NCBI GenBank assembly: GCA_017558505.1
Contig: JAFYUM010000006.1
Location: 310,001 to 374,000 of the forward strand
Direction of reading: 5' to 3'
Length of the DNA stretch: 64,000 nucleotides
Source of the DNA: Ruminococcus sp.
GTDB lineage: Bacteria; Bacillota; Clostridia; Oscillospirales; Ruminococcaceae
Made by a program: the position numbers and the translations under genes. The first letter of the stretch is position 1, and every line of letters begins with the position of its first letter. The notes under the pieces were generated by a model. The model ran no database searches. It had not been told where the DNA came from and worked only from the letters and a program-made list of their open reading frames with translations. Shown one piece after another: positions 44,823-54,868 of this stretch.

Positions 44823-46235
44823 TCAGAAACGGAAATACAGGAATACATCGTCCATACCCTTGTACATACAGTAAACGGACGCCCAGAATACCACAAGAAG
44901 CAAAACTGCGCAGAACGGTGTATTTTTAATCTTTTTATATATCATTTCGGGCAGTCTTGTGGAAAGAATTACTCCTGCGATGAAGTATTTTCCGTAGATA
45001 CCCCAGTATTTCACGTAGTCATTCTGATTGATAATAACATCGGTTTCGGCAGAAATGCAGAAAAGCTTGCTGAAATAGAGCCCGATGTCGTTGAAATCCT
45101 CAATGGCAAAAAGCAGCCATGTGAGAGGGATTGCAAGGAACATATAGAGATGACCTATCAGTTTGTACTGATTGAGAAAGTTTCCTGTCACAAAGCGTTC
45201 GAGCATTATAAGGCCGAAAAGTACAAGTCCCCAGAGAATGAAATTCCAGCTTGCACCGTGCCAGACACCAGTGAAAAGCCAAACAACAAAGAAGTTGCGT
45301 ACGATTTTCATTTTGCTGTCGCATCGGCTGCCGCCTAATGGGAAATATACATATTCCCTGAACCAGCTGCCAAGCGTAATATGCCACCTACGCCAGAATT
45401 CGGTCATTGTGACGGACAGATACGGATAGTCAAAGTTTTTCGGGATGTTGAATCCCATGATTTCGCCAAGTCCCATAGCCATGAACGAGTAGCCCATAAA
45501 GTCGAAGTAAAGCTGGAATGAGTAGGCAATAATACCCAGCCATGCGAGTCCTGATGATATGCTTTCGTAGCCTATCATGGATAATTCGCTCCACAAGCCG
45601 CCTATCTGATTTGCAAGAAGAACTTTGTAGCCGAGACCTATTGTAAAGGTTTTAAGTCCGTTTTCCACTTTTTTTATGGAATGGGTGCGTGTTTTAAGTT
45701 CTTTTGCAACAGTTGAATAAGTAACGATAGGACCGGCGATAAGCTGTGGAAACATACTTATGTAAGCGCCATAGTTGACGAAGCTTTTTTCACTTTCCAC
45801 ATCTTTCCGGTAGACATCAATGATATACGACACATTCTGGAAAGTGTAAAAGCTTATACCGATTGGCAGAACAATATTTTTCACAACCACATCAGCACCG
45901 AAAATATTGTTGAAATTTTCAAGTAGGAAGCCTGTGTATTTGAAGAATATCAGCAGGGAGAAGTTATAGATAATGCCGAAAATCAGCCAGAATTTAGCTG
46001 CCTTCCGGAAATGCTGAATAAACTCTCCGATTATGAAATTGAACAGTATAGTCATGAAGAAAAGCCCGGTTTTTATGAGTTGATTTTCAAGCCCCTCATC
46101 TTTGAAGCCCATACTGTAGAAAAATAAGCTTGCTATGAAAATTACTGCGTTTTTATATTTTTTTGAAGCAGTCCCGTAAATCAGCAAAAATGCCGGCAGG
46201 AACAGAAAAATAAATTCCAGACTGCTGAAAACCAT
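44823..46235 (-). CDS. MBOAT O-acyltransferase
   Basis: 470 residues, about eleven helices. AlgI/DltB type: FRRWHITLGSWFREYVYFPLGG and TGVWHGASWNFILWG with the active His. Moves acyl groups across the membrane to an extracellular polymer. The neighbouring SGNH hydrolase is the expected partner; 70 bases separate them without a clear promoter. Confidence 0.92.
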   Translation of the reverse strand: MVFSSLEFIFLFLPAFLLIYGTASKKYKNAVIFIASLFFYSMGFKDEGLENQLIKTGLFFMTILFNFIIGEFIQHFRKAAKFWLIFGIIYNFSLLIFFKYTGFLLENFNNIFGADVVVKNIVLPIGISFYTFQNVSYIIDVYRKDVESEKSFVNYGAYISMFPQLIAGPIVTYSTVAKELKTRTHSIKKVENGLKTFTIGLGYKVLLANQIGGLWSELSMIGYESISSGLAWLGIIAYSFQLYFDFMGYSFMAMGLGEIMGFNIPKNFDYPYLSVTMTEFWRRWHITLGSWFREYVYFPLGGSRCDSKMKIVRNFFVVWLFTGVWHGASWNFILWGLVLFGLIMLERFVTGNFLNQYKLIGHLYMFLAIPLTWLLFAIEDFNDIGLYFSKLFCISAETDVIINQNDYVKYWGIYGKYFIAGVILSTRLPEMIYKKIKNTPFCAVLLLVVFWASVYCMYKGMDDVFLYFRF

Positions 46236-46594
46236 TAATATATCACCCTTTTCGGGAAATCAGGCAGACAGCGAAAAATCTCCTTTGCCAACAGGCAGCA
46301 GAGAAGTGAGAGATATTTCATTTTCCGACTGATTTCGTTTTGTTGTCCGCTGTTTTTATCTTTGCGGCATTGTCAGGTTGTTCTACACTTATGGTGGAAA
46401 AGGTTACAAAACAGTAACTAAATTCTCGCCCATATAATAAATTACCTATATACTATTTTACACAAAAACTACATTAATTTCAAGAGTTTTCAATAATTGT
46501 AACAATTTGTAATATTTTCGGATATTGGGGATTATTATTGACCAAAAATTGCTACGGTGATTTGTGTACTATCGCCAAAGTTTTTCTTTTGCTA
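46236..46594. other. Intergenic region between divergent MBOAT and AraC genes
   Basis: About 360 AT-rich bases with no gene and no recognised RNA. A minus-strand promoter for the MBOAT gene must lie here, but I could not find a convincing -35/-10 pair. Confidence 0.5.
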
Positions 46595-46623
46595 TTTACA
46601 AATTAGACGAAATGATGTATAAT
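46595..46623 (+). promoter_or_regulatory. Promoter of the AraC-family gene
   Basis: TTTACA (46595-46600), 17-bp spacer, TATAAT (46618-46623). The leader is about 140 bases. Confidence 0.65.
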
Positions 46624-46767
46624 AATATTATAAAAAAAGGCTTTAACTGCGGTTTATCTGCGTTTATAGCCGCATTTTCTAATTTTGGGAAATATTTGAT
46701 AATAGCAATAAGTGCTAAATCAAAAATTGTTGTCATCATAATTGTAAAAAGACGAAAGGAGAATGAT

Positions 46768-47631
46768 ATGATAAAACATCTTTCGGGCGATTTTGAAACC
46801 GTTGAATACGACAGCAAGCGTTCATTTCTGCTGTATGATAACCATGAAAATGAAATGTATCCCGTTCATTGGCATGAAGCTGTAGAAATAATTATGCCAC
46901 TGGAAAACCATTATGTTGTTACTGTGGGTGAAACTGAATATGATATTCCCGTAAATGATGTGCTTATCATTCCCTCCGGAGAGATTCATGAAATGCCGCA
47001 GCTTATCCCGGGACGGAGACTCATATTCCAGTGTGCAAACAGTGCGTTGAGCGGTGTTGCAGCAATAGAGCCTATAGTGAGGGGTGTTTCTGCTCCCATA
47101 CTCATTAACAGAGAGATGAACAAGGAGCTTCACAGCCTTGCGAAAAAAACTCTGCTTGACATACTGAGTCTGAATAACAAGCGAAATGATCTTTCTGACG
47201 TCAAGATATATATTGCTCTTGTAAATCTTCTTACAGCACTGAGAGAACATCAGCTTGTTCAGAGCAAGCAGCTTCTTGAGCTTGATGATATAAAGCTTGA
47301 TGAATACAATGAGAAATTCAATGATGTAATGAAATATATCGACGCAAACTATATGTATGATATTTCACTGGAGCGTCTTGCAAAGGTTGCAGGATACAGT
47401 AAGTACCATTTTTCACGTATTTTCAAGCAGTATAACTCTATGTCATATCTGCAGTACATCAATGCAAGACGTACAAAGGCAGCGGAGCATCTTCTGCTTG
47501 ACCCGAATTTGAGTATCACAGATGTGGCAATGCAGGCGGGTTTCAAGAGTCTTACGACTTTCAATCGCATATTCAAGGAAATAAAGCATTGTACACCCAC
47601 GGATTTCAAAAAGCTGTTTACAGCACATTGA
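46768..47631 (+). CDS. AraC-family transcriptional regulator with cupin sensor
   Basis: 287 residues from ATG 46768 (GAAAGGAG upstream). Cupin-like N-terminal domain (YPVHWHEAVEIIMPLE, IIPSGEIHEM) and two C-terminal HTH motifs (LERLAKVAGYSKYHFSRIFKQ and ITDVAMQAGFKSLTTFNRIFK). Such regulators usually answer to sugars; no sugar genes adjoin it, so the target is unknown. Confidence 0.93.
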   Translation: MIKHLSGDFETVEYDSKRSFLLYDNHENEMYPVHWHEAVEIIMPLENHYVVTVGETEYDIPVNDVLIIPSGEIHEMPQLIPGRRLIFQCANSALSGVAAIEPIVRGVSAPILINREMNKELHSLAKKTLLDILSLNNKRNDLSDVKIYIALVNLLTALREHQLVQSKQLLELDDIKLDEYNEKFNDVMKYIDANYMYDISLERLAKVAGYSKYHFSRIFKQYNSMSYLQYINARRTKAAEHLLLDPNLSITDVAMQAGFKSLTTFNRIFKEIKHCTPTDFKKLFTAH

Positions 47632-47635
47632 TTTG

Positions 47636-47664
47636 AGAACACGGTTATGCCGTGTTCTTTTTTT
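47636..47664 (+). terminator. Terminator of the AraC-family gene
   Basis: AGAACACGG (47636-47644), loop TTATG, CCGTGTTCT (47650-47658), then seven T. Confidence 0.9.
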
Positions 47665-47828
47665 ACATTTCTAACATCCTATTACATCGTAAATAAATTT
47701 TAAAATATTTAAAAATATCCGAAATGTATGGTAATTTTATAAAGTATGTGGTATAATAAAATTTGAGTAGTTATGTGGTCTTATGTTACCACAGGTAAAT
47801 TACACGGTAGAGGAGTGCGATTTATATA

Positions 47829-49088
47829 ATGAACTATAACAGAACAGAACTTGGCGGAAATATCGGATTTACTTCTGTAGTGGATGAGAAATTCAACAGC
47901 TGCTCCCTGCGGCTTATGATGATTGTCCCTATGGGCGATTCAGCTTCTGATAATTCCATTGCAGTAAATATGATTACCGATGTAAACTCAAAGCTGAACA
48001 GTATTGCGGCTATGAATGAACGCCTTTCAGAGCTTTACGGTGCGTCATTTGCTTCGTCTGTGGCTGTCCGTGGCGATATGCAGGTTTTAAGCGTTACCGC
48101 AGGCTGGCTGTGTAATCGTTTCGCTATTGACGGCGAGGATATTACAGGGGATATGCTGGAGCTTGTTACAGACTGCCTTTTCAGTCCTTTTGCCGATGAA
48201 AATGGATTTGATGAGAGTATTTTCAGATTGAGCAAAAAGGAAATACTTGATATTATTGATTCAAGATTTAACAATAAGCGTGAATATGCTCTTGTAAAGG
48301 CACGTGAAATTGCCTTTGAGGGCGAGGCTGTGCAGTACGGCGGAAGCGGTACACGTGAGCAGGTGGAGGCTGTTACTCCAAAATCTGCCTATGAAGCTTA
48401 CTGGAAGCTGATTGAAACGGCACAGATTGAAATATGCTTTGTTTCTCCCGAAAATGATGACCGTGTACAGGAAGTTTTCAGAGAGAAATTTGCAGCCGTG
48501 GGCAGAAATTCCGCAAGCCATACTTTCTACGCTCCCAGCCCTATAAAATCCACGCCTGTTCTCGTTGAAGAAGAATTTGACGTCAGACAGGCGAAAATGG
48601 TTATGACATTCAAGTTTGATACAGACGATATTGACGCTGTTCATCTTATGTGTGTGATTTTTGGCGGAAGTCCTGTTTCAAAGCTTTTTGTCAATGTTCG
48701 TGAAAAGCTGAGCCTGTGCTATTATTGTTCCTGTTCAATGAGCGAGTTCAAGAAAAGTGCAGTTGTTGACTGCGGCGTTGAAAAGGGAAACATTGAAAAG
48801 GCAACAGCGGAAATACTGAATCAGCTTGATGAAATCCGCAAAGGCAATATTTCGGATGAGGAACTGCAAAGTGCATTTCTTGCCCTTGAAAATTCCTATA
48901 CCTCGTTCGGTGATACCCACAGCTCCTATATTTCATGGTATTCCGACTGCTTTTTCAGAAATGAATATATTTCACCAAAAGAATATCTTGAAAGACTTTT
49001 TGAAGTTACCAAGGAACGCATAGCCGCAGCTGCCGCTAATGTAAGACTTGACAGCACCTATCATATGCTGAATAAGGAGGCTGAATAA
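47829..49088 (+). CDS. M16-family protein lacking the zinc motif (YmfF-like)
   Basis: 419 residues, pitrilysin fold. The HxxEH zinc motif is absent at the N-terminus, so this is the non-catalytic half of a heterodimer; C-terminal SLCYYCSC, a variant of the R-Y substrate-binding region, is present. It is followed at once by an active-type M16 gene. A TATAAT at 47752 preceded by TGG with a weak -35 is the likely promoter. Confidence 0.87.
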   Translation: MNYNRTELGGNIGFTSVVDEKFNSCSLRLMMIVPMGDSASDNSIAVNMITDVNSKLNSIAAMNERLSELYGASFASSVAVRGDMQVLSVTAGWLCNRFAIDGEDITGDMLELVTDCLFSPFADENGFDESIFRLSKKEILDIIDSRFNNKREYALVKAREIAFEGEAVQYGGSGTREQVEAVTPKSAYEAYWKLIETAQIEICFVSPENDDRVQEVFREKFAAVGRNSASHTFYAPSPIKSTPVLVEEEFDVRQAKMVMTFKFDTDDIDAVHLMCVIFGGSPVSKLFVNVREKLSLCYYCSCSMSEFKKSAVVDCGVEKGNIEKATAEILNQLDEIRKGNISDEELQSAFLALENSYTSFGDTHSSYISWYSDCFFRNEYISPKEYLERLFEVTKERIAAAAANVRLDSTYHMLNKEAE

Positions 49089-50360
49089 ATGAACAGAGAA
49101 ATAATCACAAGCAGCCGTACAGGCGACAGCTGTATTCATGTGAAGCATAAAAGCGGACTTGATATATATATTCGTGAAATGTCCGGATTCAGTTCAGTTT
49201 ATGCTCTTTTCGGCACAAAATACGGTTCTGTGAATACTACCTTTAAAGTTGCAGCAGATAAGGAATATACAGAAGTGCCTAACGGTATTGCACATTTTCT
49301 GGAGCACAAGCTCTTTGAAAATGAGGATTGCGGAGTTTTTGAGCTTTTTGCCGCAACAGGTGCACAGTGCAACGCCTATACTTCATTTGATAAGACCTGC
49401 TATCTTTTCTCCTGTACGAATAACTATACGGAAAATCTTCGTATTCTCCTTGATTTTGTACAGAAGCCATATTTCACAAAGGAAAACGTTGATAAGGAAC
49501 AGGGTATAATCGGGCAGGAAATATGTATGACCAACGATAATCCCGAGTGGCGTGTATTTTTCAATATGCTCCGTGGAATGTACCATAATCACCCTGTACA
49601 GATTGACATTGCAGGCACACAGGAGAGCATAGCACAGATTGATGCTGATCTGCTTTACAAGTGCTACGACACTTTCTACAATCTCAACAATATGACTCTT
49701 TCCATAGCAGGAAATATAAACGCCGATGAGGTTCTTGCAATATGCGATGAAATGCTTCGCTCCTGTGAGGATAAAGGACTTGAAACGATATTTCCCGATG
49801 AGCCTGAAACGGTAGTACAGGCTGAAATCACAGAGAAGAATGCCGTAGGTGCGTCAATTTTTCATTTAGGCTTCAAATGTCGTCCCGATAAGAGAAATTT
49901 CCTTAAAAAAGAAATGACGGCTTCTCTTGCAACATCATACCTTACTGACGCTTCTTCTGAAATGTACAGCAGACTTCTTTCAGAGGAAATAATAAATGCT
50001 ACCTTTGGCGGAGAGGTGTTTGCAGGGGACGGATTCTTCTCCGTGATTTTAAGCGGCGAATCTGAATACCCTCATAAGGTCAGAGAGGCTGTACTGGCTG
50101 AAATCCGCCGTATATCCGCAGAGGGTATTGACGAAAAGGTGTTCAGCAGAATAAAAAAGGCGACCTATGGCGATCTTGTAAGGCAGCTGTGCAATGTAAC
50201 AGCCATGGCTTCGGCAATGCTCAATACTCATATGGCAGGATTTCGTCCCTTTGATGTTGTTGACATTGTATCCGAGCTTACGGCAGAAGATATTCTTGGC
50301 TTTATCAGAAATGAGCTTCTTCCCGATAAGACAGTATTATCGGTGATTGAAAAAATATGA
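49089..50360 (+). CDS. M16-family metallopeptidase (YmfH-like)
   Basis: 423 residues. HFLEHKLFE is the inverted zinc motif HxxEH, and Glu further on (KEQGIIGQEI) supplies the third ligand. Forms a clamshell protease with the preceding protein, by analogy with YmfF/YmfH and AlbE/AlbF. Cytoplasmic; substrate peptides unknown. Confidence 0.93.
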   Translation: MNREIITSSRTGDSCIHVKHKSGLDIYIREMSGFSSVYALFGTKYGSVNTTFKVAADKEYTEVPNGIAHFLEHKLFENEDCGVFELFAATGAQCNAYTSFDKTCYLFSCTNNYTENLRILLDFVQKPYFTKENVDKEQGIIGQEICMTNDNPEWRVFFNMLRGMYHNHPVQIDIAGTQESIAQIDADLLYKCYDTFYNLNNMTLSIAGNINADEVLAICDEMLRSCEDKGLETIFPDEPETVVQAEITEKNAVGASIFHLGFKCRPDKRNFLKKEMTASLATSYLTDASSEMYSRLLSEEIINATFGGEVFAGDGFFSVILSGESEYPHKVREAVLAEIRRISAEGIDEKVFSRIKKATYGDLVRQLCNVTAMASAMLNTHMAGFRPFDVVDIVSELTAEDILGFIRNELLPDKTVLSVIEKI

Positions 50361-50374
50361 AAGGACGTTGAAAA

Positions 50375-51472
50375 ATGACATTATCACAAATGATAACGAA
50401 TTATAATGAAATTCAGTTTCCCAATCTGGGCTGGGAATTTGAAATCAATCCCACAGCTTTCACTATAGGCGGAATTGCTATTCAGTGGTACGGAATATTT
50501 ATTGCACTGGGACTTGCTCTTGCGGTGCTTTACTGCTTCCCGAGAATGAAACGCTTCGGCATTGATGCTGACAGAGCAATTGACGCTGTGCTTGGTGGTG
50601 TAATCGGCGGAATTATCGGTGCAAGACTTTATTATGTTATCTTCAACTGGAGCGACTACAAAAGCGACAGTTTCAAGGAAACATTTTTCGCTATACTCAA
50701 CACACGAAACGGCGGACTTGGAATATACGGCGGTATTATAGGTGCGTTGATTGTGGGACTTATCATATGTAAAATCAAGAAAATCAAGATGCTTCCCATG
50801 CTTGATGTTGCGGTTATGGGATTTCTTATCGGTCAGGGTATCGGACGCTGGGGCAACTTTGTAAATCAGGAAGCATTCGGTATAAATACAAATTCATTCC
50901 TTGGTATGACTGGCGGAAGAATACAGCAGGTTATAAATGCTGAAATGCAGGTTGGCGGTTCAATGTATGAAAACGGACTTGAAATGGTATGGAGCGATCC
51001 TGTTCATCCCTGTTTCCTCTATGAGTCGGTATGGTGTCTGCTTGGCTTTGTTCTACTTGCATTCTGGTCAAAGAGAAGAAGATATGACGGACAGCTCCTC
51101 CTGATGTACATGGCATGGTACGGACTTGAAAGAGCAGTAGTTGAGGGGCTTCGTACAGACAGCCTTATGATAGGAAGTATCAGAGTTTCACAGGCACTTT
51201 CAATTGTTATCTTTATAGCATCTGTTTTATTACAGATTATCATCGGCTTCAAGGTCAAGCGTGATCCCGAGAGCTTTGTGCTTTATGCTACAACAGAAGA
51301 ATCCCGTATGCTCATTGAGGAAACAAGAAGAAAGAGTATGAAGGATATGGGCGATGATGACGACGATGATGAAATCGGCATACTTGAAGAAGATGATGAC
51401 AACGCTGACGACAATGACAGCGATGATGATAATTCCGATGAAAATGCGGAAGACAATAACAAGGAGGAATAA
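50375..51472 (+). CDS. lgt: Prolipoprotein diacylglyceryl transferase with acidic tail
   Basis: 365 residues. Seven helices with [30 protein letters not shown] and the signature [13 protein letters not shown]. Transfers diacylglycerol to the lipobox Cys, serving the lipoproteins in this window. The C-terminal 45 residues (after about 320) are an Asp/Glu/Asn-rich run absent from most Lgt proteins. Confidence 0.96.
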   Translation: MTLSQMITNYNEIQFPNLGWEFEINPTAFTIGGIAIQWYGIFIALGLALAVLYCFPRMKRFGIDADRAIDAVLGGVIGGIIGARLYYVIFNWSDYKSDSFKETFFAILNTRNGGLGIYGGIIGALIVGLIICKIKKIKMLPMLDVAVMGFLIGQGIGRWGNFVNQEAFGINTNSFLGMTGGRIQQVINAEMQVGGSMYENGLEMVWSDPVHPCFLYESVWCLLGFVLLAFWSKRRRYDGQLLLMYMAWYGLERAVVEGLRTDSLMIGSIRVSQALSIVIFIASVLLQIIIGFKVKRDPESFVLYATTEESRMLIEETRRKSMKDMGDDDDDDEIGILEEDDDNADDNDSDDDNSDENAEDNNKEE

Positions 51473-51477
51473 TTAAA

Positions 51478-52335
51478 ATGGCACAGATTATTGACGGAAA
51501 GGCAGTATCAGCCGCAGTTAAGCAGGAGGTTGCAGACGAGGCTGCAAGACTCAGGGACGAAAAGGGACTTAAGGTAGGTCTTGCAGTTGTTATCGTGGGC
51601 AATGATTCCGCATCAAGAGTTTATGTAAACAACAAGAAGAAGGCTTGTGAGGCTGTAGGCTTCCAGTCATTTGAGTATGCTCTGGACGAGAACACAACAC
51701 AGGAACAGCTTCTTGACCTTGTAAATGTTCTCAACCGTGATGACAGAGTAAATGGTATACTTGTACAGCTTCCTTTGCCGAAGCATATTGACGAAAAGGC
51801 AGTAATCAACGCAATTTCTCCCGAAAAGGACGTTGATGCATTCCACCCCGAAAACGTGGGTAAGATTATGATAGGCGAGTATTCATTCCTGCCATGTACA
51901 CCTGCGGGAGTTATGCGTCTTATCGAAAGCACAGGCGTTGATATTTCCGGTAAGAAGTGCGTAGTTGTGGGACGTTCCAATATCGTGGGCAAGCCGCAGG
52001 CAATGCTCCTTTTACAGAAGAACGGTACAGTTACAATCTGCCACTCCAGAACACAGAATCTCAAGGAGGAGTGCAAGGCTGCCGATATCCTTGTTGTAGC
52101 TATCGGTAAGGCTAAATTTGTAACAGGTGATATGATTAAAGAGGGTGCTGTAGTAATTGACGTTGGTATGGACAGAGATGAAAACGGTAAGTTATGCGGC
52201 GACGTTGATTTTGAATCAGCTGAAAAGGTTGCAGGCTACATAACACCTGTTCCTGGTGGAGTAGGTCCTATGACAATTGCTATGCTTATGAAAAATACTC
52301 TCACAGCAGCAAAACAGCAGGCTGGAATTGAATAA
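51478..52335 (+). CDS. folD: Methylenetetrahydrofolate dehydrogenase/cyclohydrolase
   Basis: 285 residues. Catalytic Lys in YVNNKKKAC, then [19 protein letters not shown], the Rossmann motif [11 protein letters not shown] and [10 protein letters not shown]. Interconverts 5,10-methylene- and 10-formyl-THF. AAGGAGG precedes the ATG; it lies five bases after lgt. Confidence 0.98.
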   Translation: MAQIIDGKAVSAAVKQEVADEAARLRDEKGLKVGLAVVIVGNDSASRVYVNNKKKACEAVGFQSFEYALDENTTQEQLLDLVNVLNRDDRVNGILVQLPLPKHIDEKAVINAISPEKDVDAFHPENVGKIMIGEYSFLPCTPAGVMRLIESTGVDISGKKCVVVGRSNIVGKPQAMLLLQKNGTVTICHSRTQNLKEECKAADILVVAIGKAKFVTGDMIKEGAVVIDVGMDRDENGKLCGDVDFESAEKVAGYITPVPGGVGPMTIAMLMKNTLTAAKQQAGIE

Positions 52336-52365
52336 TCCGTACTGCTTAATGCGTAATCTGATAAA

Positions 52366-52395
52366 AATAAGGACACGGCGTGCCGTGTCCTTATT
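52366..52395 (+). terminator. Terminator of lgt-folD
   Basis: AATAAGGACACGG (52366-52378) pairs with CCGTGTCCTTATT (52383-52395). Confidence 0.88.
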
Positions 52396-52421
52396 TTCAC
52401 ATTATATACATAAATGTGAAA
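52395..52421 (+). repeat. Inverted repeat upstream of the HtrA gene
   Basis: TTTCACATT (52395-52403) and AATGTGAAA (52413-52421) form a perfect 9-bp dyad with 9-base spacing. It lies about 70 bases upstream of a possible -10 (TATAAT, 52491-52496) and may be a regulator site. No protein assigned. Confidence 0.5.
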
Positions 52422-52544
52422 AATCTATCACAAATCATTTTTCATACTTTAACAATCAACGCATTTTAGTTTCACAAAAGAGGGGTATACTATAATCATC
52501 AAAGAGAAACAAACACAACTCCCAGGAAAGGAAACGTGATTAAA

Positions 52545-53942
52545 ATGAATGAATACAATTACAATTTTGAAGAAGTAGGCGGTGGCTATTACAATTCAGA
52601 GGAAAATCCCTCTCCGAAAAAGCCGAAGAAGAATACGGCTCTTAAAGTTGTTGCATCACTTATGGCAATGACTCTTGTTTCGGCAGGATCAATCGGCGTA
52701 TACCGTACTGTAACCGAGGGAAGAAATGCCGATACAGCTACAGAATCTTCACATATATCTGCTGAAAATGAAGAAGCTGCTGTAAATAAAGAGGTATCCG
52801 ACGTTGAAAAGGAAACATCAGCGGCTGAAATTTTAAGCACTCTCCAGATTGAAGAAAATGACGGAAAAGTTCTCACTACAGAGGAAGTTGTACAGAAGGT
52901 TATGCCCTCTGTTGTAGGTATAAAGTCAGAATTTGAAATGCAACAGCAGAATAATTACAATTATGGCAATGGTTTCGGTGGATTTGGCAGCTTCGGTGAT
53001 ATTTTCGGTTTTGGTGGAAGTGGCGACGGTTATGGCTATGGCTATGGTGACGGAAGTCAGATTCAGCAGGAAAATCCTATCGGCACTGGTACAGGAGTTA
53101 TTTTCTCCGAGGACGGCTATATTGTCACAAATGCACACGTTATCTACGACAGCCAGAACGGTCTTGGGTTAGCATCTGAAATTGAAGTGCTTGTTAACGA
53201 TAATACCTACACAGCAGGAGTAGTCGGATATGATATTGACTGTGACCTTGCAGTGCTTAAAATTGCTGCAGAGGGACTTGTTGCCGCTGAATTCGGCGAC
53301 AGTGATAAGCTTAACCTTGGCGAAGATGTAACAGCTATCGGAAATCCTCTTGGACTTGACCTTATGAATACGGTTACAAAGGGCATTGTTTCGGGACTTA
53401 ACAGAAATATTACAATCAATGATAAGTCAATGAGCCTTATCCAGACAGATACAGCTATAAATTCAGGAAATTCAGGTGGTCCTCTTATTAATAAATACGG
53501 ACAGGTTATCGGCATTAATTCCTCAAAAATGTCAAGCAGCGGCCTTGGCGAAGCTTCAGTTGAGGGTATCTGCTTTGCAATTCCTTCAAATAAGGTTTCT
53601 GACGTTGTAGAGGACTTCATGACATATGGTTATGTAAAGGGCAAGCCACAGCTTGGTATAAGCTGTCGTGATGTTACAGAGGATATTGCAGAAATGTATG
53701 GTATGCCTGTAGGTGTTTATGTTATTGAGGTAACAGAGGGTAGTGCCGCAGAAAAGGCAGGACTTAAAAAGAGCGATATTATTACAGCTGTTGACGGAGT
53801 TAAGGTGAAAACGGCGGAAGAACTTACAGCACAGAAAAATCTCCACACAGCAGGGGATGAAATTGAATTGACATTTATGAGAAATGGCGAAGAAATGACA
53901 ATAAAGCTTACACTTGATGAAGTGACAGTACCAGTTGAATAA
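52545..53942 (+). CDS. HtrA/DegP-type membrane serine protease
   Basis: 465 residues from ATG 52545; a GTG at 52536 is possible. Cytoplasmic N-terminus of about 28 residues, one helix (about 33-52), acidic linker, a Gly/Phe/Tyr-rich stretch (about 130-170), the trypsin fold with triad His (VTNAHV), Asp (DCDLAVLKI) and Ser (NSGNSGGPL), and one C-terminal PDZ domain. Degrades misfolded envelope proteins. The Gly/Tyr/Phe run inside the protease entry is unusual. Confidence 0.94.
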   Translation: MNEYNYNFEEVGGGYYNSEENPSPKKPKKNTALKVVASLMAMTLVSAGSIGVYRTVTEGRNADTATESSHISAENEEAAVNKEVSDVEKETSAAEILSTLQIEENDGKVLTTEEVVQKVMPSVVGIKSEFEMQQQNNYNYGNGFGGFGSFGDIFGFGGSGDGYGYGYGDGSQIQQENPIGTGTGVIFSEDGYIVTNAHVIYDSQNGLGLASEIEVLVNDNTYTAGVVGYDIDCDLAVLKIAAEGLVAAEFGDSDKLNLGEDVTAIGNPLGLDLMNTVTKGIVSGLNRNITINDKSMSLIQTDTAINSGNSGGPLINKYGQVIGINSSKMSSSGLGEASVEGICFAIPSNKVSDVVEDFMTYGYVKGKPQLGISCRDVTEDIAEMYGMPVGVYVIEVTEGSAAEKAGLKKSDIITAVDGVKVKTAEELTAQKNLHTAGDEIELTFMRNGEEMTIKLTLDEVTVPVE

Positions 53943-53952
53943 TTCTCCAATA

Positions 53953-53988
53953 TAAAAGCCGCTATGGAAAAATCCGTAGCGGCTTTTA
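53953..53988. terminator. Bidirectional terminator
   Basis: TAAAAGCCGCTA (53953-53964) pairs with TAGCGGCTTTTA (53977-53988), 12-base loop. Between the converging HtrA and deacetylase genes. Confidence 0.85.
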
Positions 53989-53989
53989 G

Positions 53990-54727
53990 CTATACATTGA
54001 ATCCCTGTTGTCTGAAACTGTCTATTACATCTCCAAGTATTTCGGCATTTGTAGCTGATACCGAGTGCAACAGAAGTATTTCCCCCGAATGAGCCGAAGT
54101 GGAAAGTTTATTCAATCCCTCCGCCGGGGCAGGCTGACTGTCGGTTTTCCAGTCCACGTAAGCATAACTCCAGAAAAGCGATTTATAACCGCATTTCTGC
54201 ACTGTTTCCAGTGCCGCTTCGGAGTATTCACCGCAAGGAAAACGGAAATACTGCATTTCATAGCCGTAATTGTTCAGCACATATTCATGAAGGTCCATAA
54301 TTTCCTTTTCAGCCTCTGCCGCAGATAAAGTGGGCAGACTTGAATGAGTCATACCGTGGTTACCCAGTGTATGCCCCTCGGCAATCATACGCTTCACAAG
54401 AGATTCTTCCTTTCTGGCATAGTCACCTGTGAGAAAGAAAATTGCACTGACGTTCTTTTCTTTTAGTGTGTCGAGGATTTTTGCTGTATAGCCGTTTTCA
54501 TAGCCTTGGTCAAAGGTTATGATAATTCTGTTTTCTTCTGACGATAAAGCGCAGGCATCATATCCGCTGTATCGTTCGTTGAAGCTTATTGCATCGAGAG
54601 GGCGGTTAAGACTGTCGCAAGCCATGCCCTGTCCGTAGCCTATAGCTGTAGTATCTGCCGCATAAACGGCATTTACAGGCATTACCGCCGTAGTCGTCAA
54701 TGCAAGAGCAATTGGTGTCAATTTCAT
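53990..54727 (-). CDS. PdaA-like polysaccharide deacetylase
   Basis: 245 residues from ATG 54727; AAGGAG eight bases upstream rejects the GTG at 54736. Signal peptide to about 22. NodB domain: IITFDQGYENGYTAKIL, IFFLTGDYAR, EGHTLGNHGMTHSS (metal His) and YFRFPCGEYS. The DxGYENG form is that of the PdaA group, which deacetylates MurNAc for spore-cortex muramic-lactam synthesis, here with DQG where PdaA has DEG. Role in sporulation is inferred. Confidence 0.85.
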   Translation of the reverse strand: MKLTPIALALTTTAVMPVNAVYAADTTAIGYGQGMACDSLNRPLDAISFNERYSGYDACALSSEENRIIITFDQGYENGYTAKILDTLKEKNVSAIFFLTGDYARKEESLVKRMIAEGHTLGNHGMTHSSLPTLSAAEAEKEIMDLHEYVLNNYGYEMQYFRFPCGEYSEAALETVQKCGYKSLFWSYAYVDWKTDSQPAPAEGLNKLSTSAHSGEILLLHSVSATNAEILGDVIDSFRQQGFNV

Positions 54728-54826
54728 ATCTGTCACTCCTTTTCTGGAGTTCGGAATTTCTTCCGCAAAGGTATTATGAGCGGCAGATTGAGAAATATTA
54801 AAGGCAATTTTTTCAATAAAAAATTA

Positions 54827-54863
54827 AAGGCAACACCGCACAAGTTCTGTACGGTATTGCCTT
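54827..54863 (-). terminator. Terminator of the DUF2975-XRE operon
   Basis: Minus strand 14-bp stem with two G-T wobbles (54850-54863 with 54827-54840), followed by TTTAATTTTTTA. Confidence 0.8.
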
Positions 54864-54868
54864 AATTC

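Noticed and set aside
44493..45338. Plus-strand open frame over the SGNH and MBOAT genes (281 codons).
   Set aside because: Runs antisense to two genes with clear family motifs and has no RBS.
51360..51470. GATGATGAC-rich run at the end of lgt as a possible tandem repeat or CRISPR-like array.
   Set aside because: It is codon-level low complexity for an acidic tail, without regular spacing or spacers.
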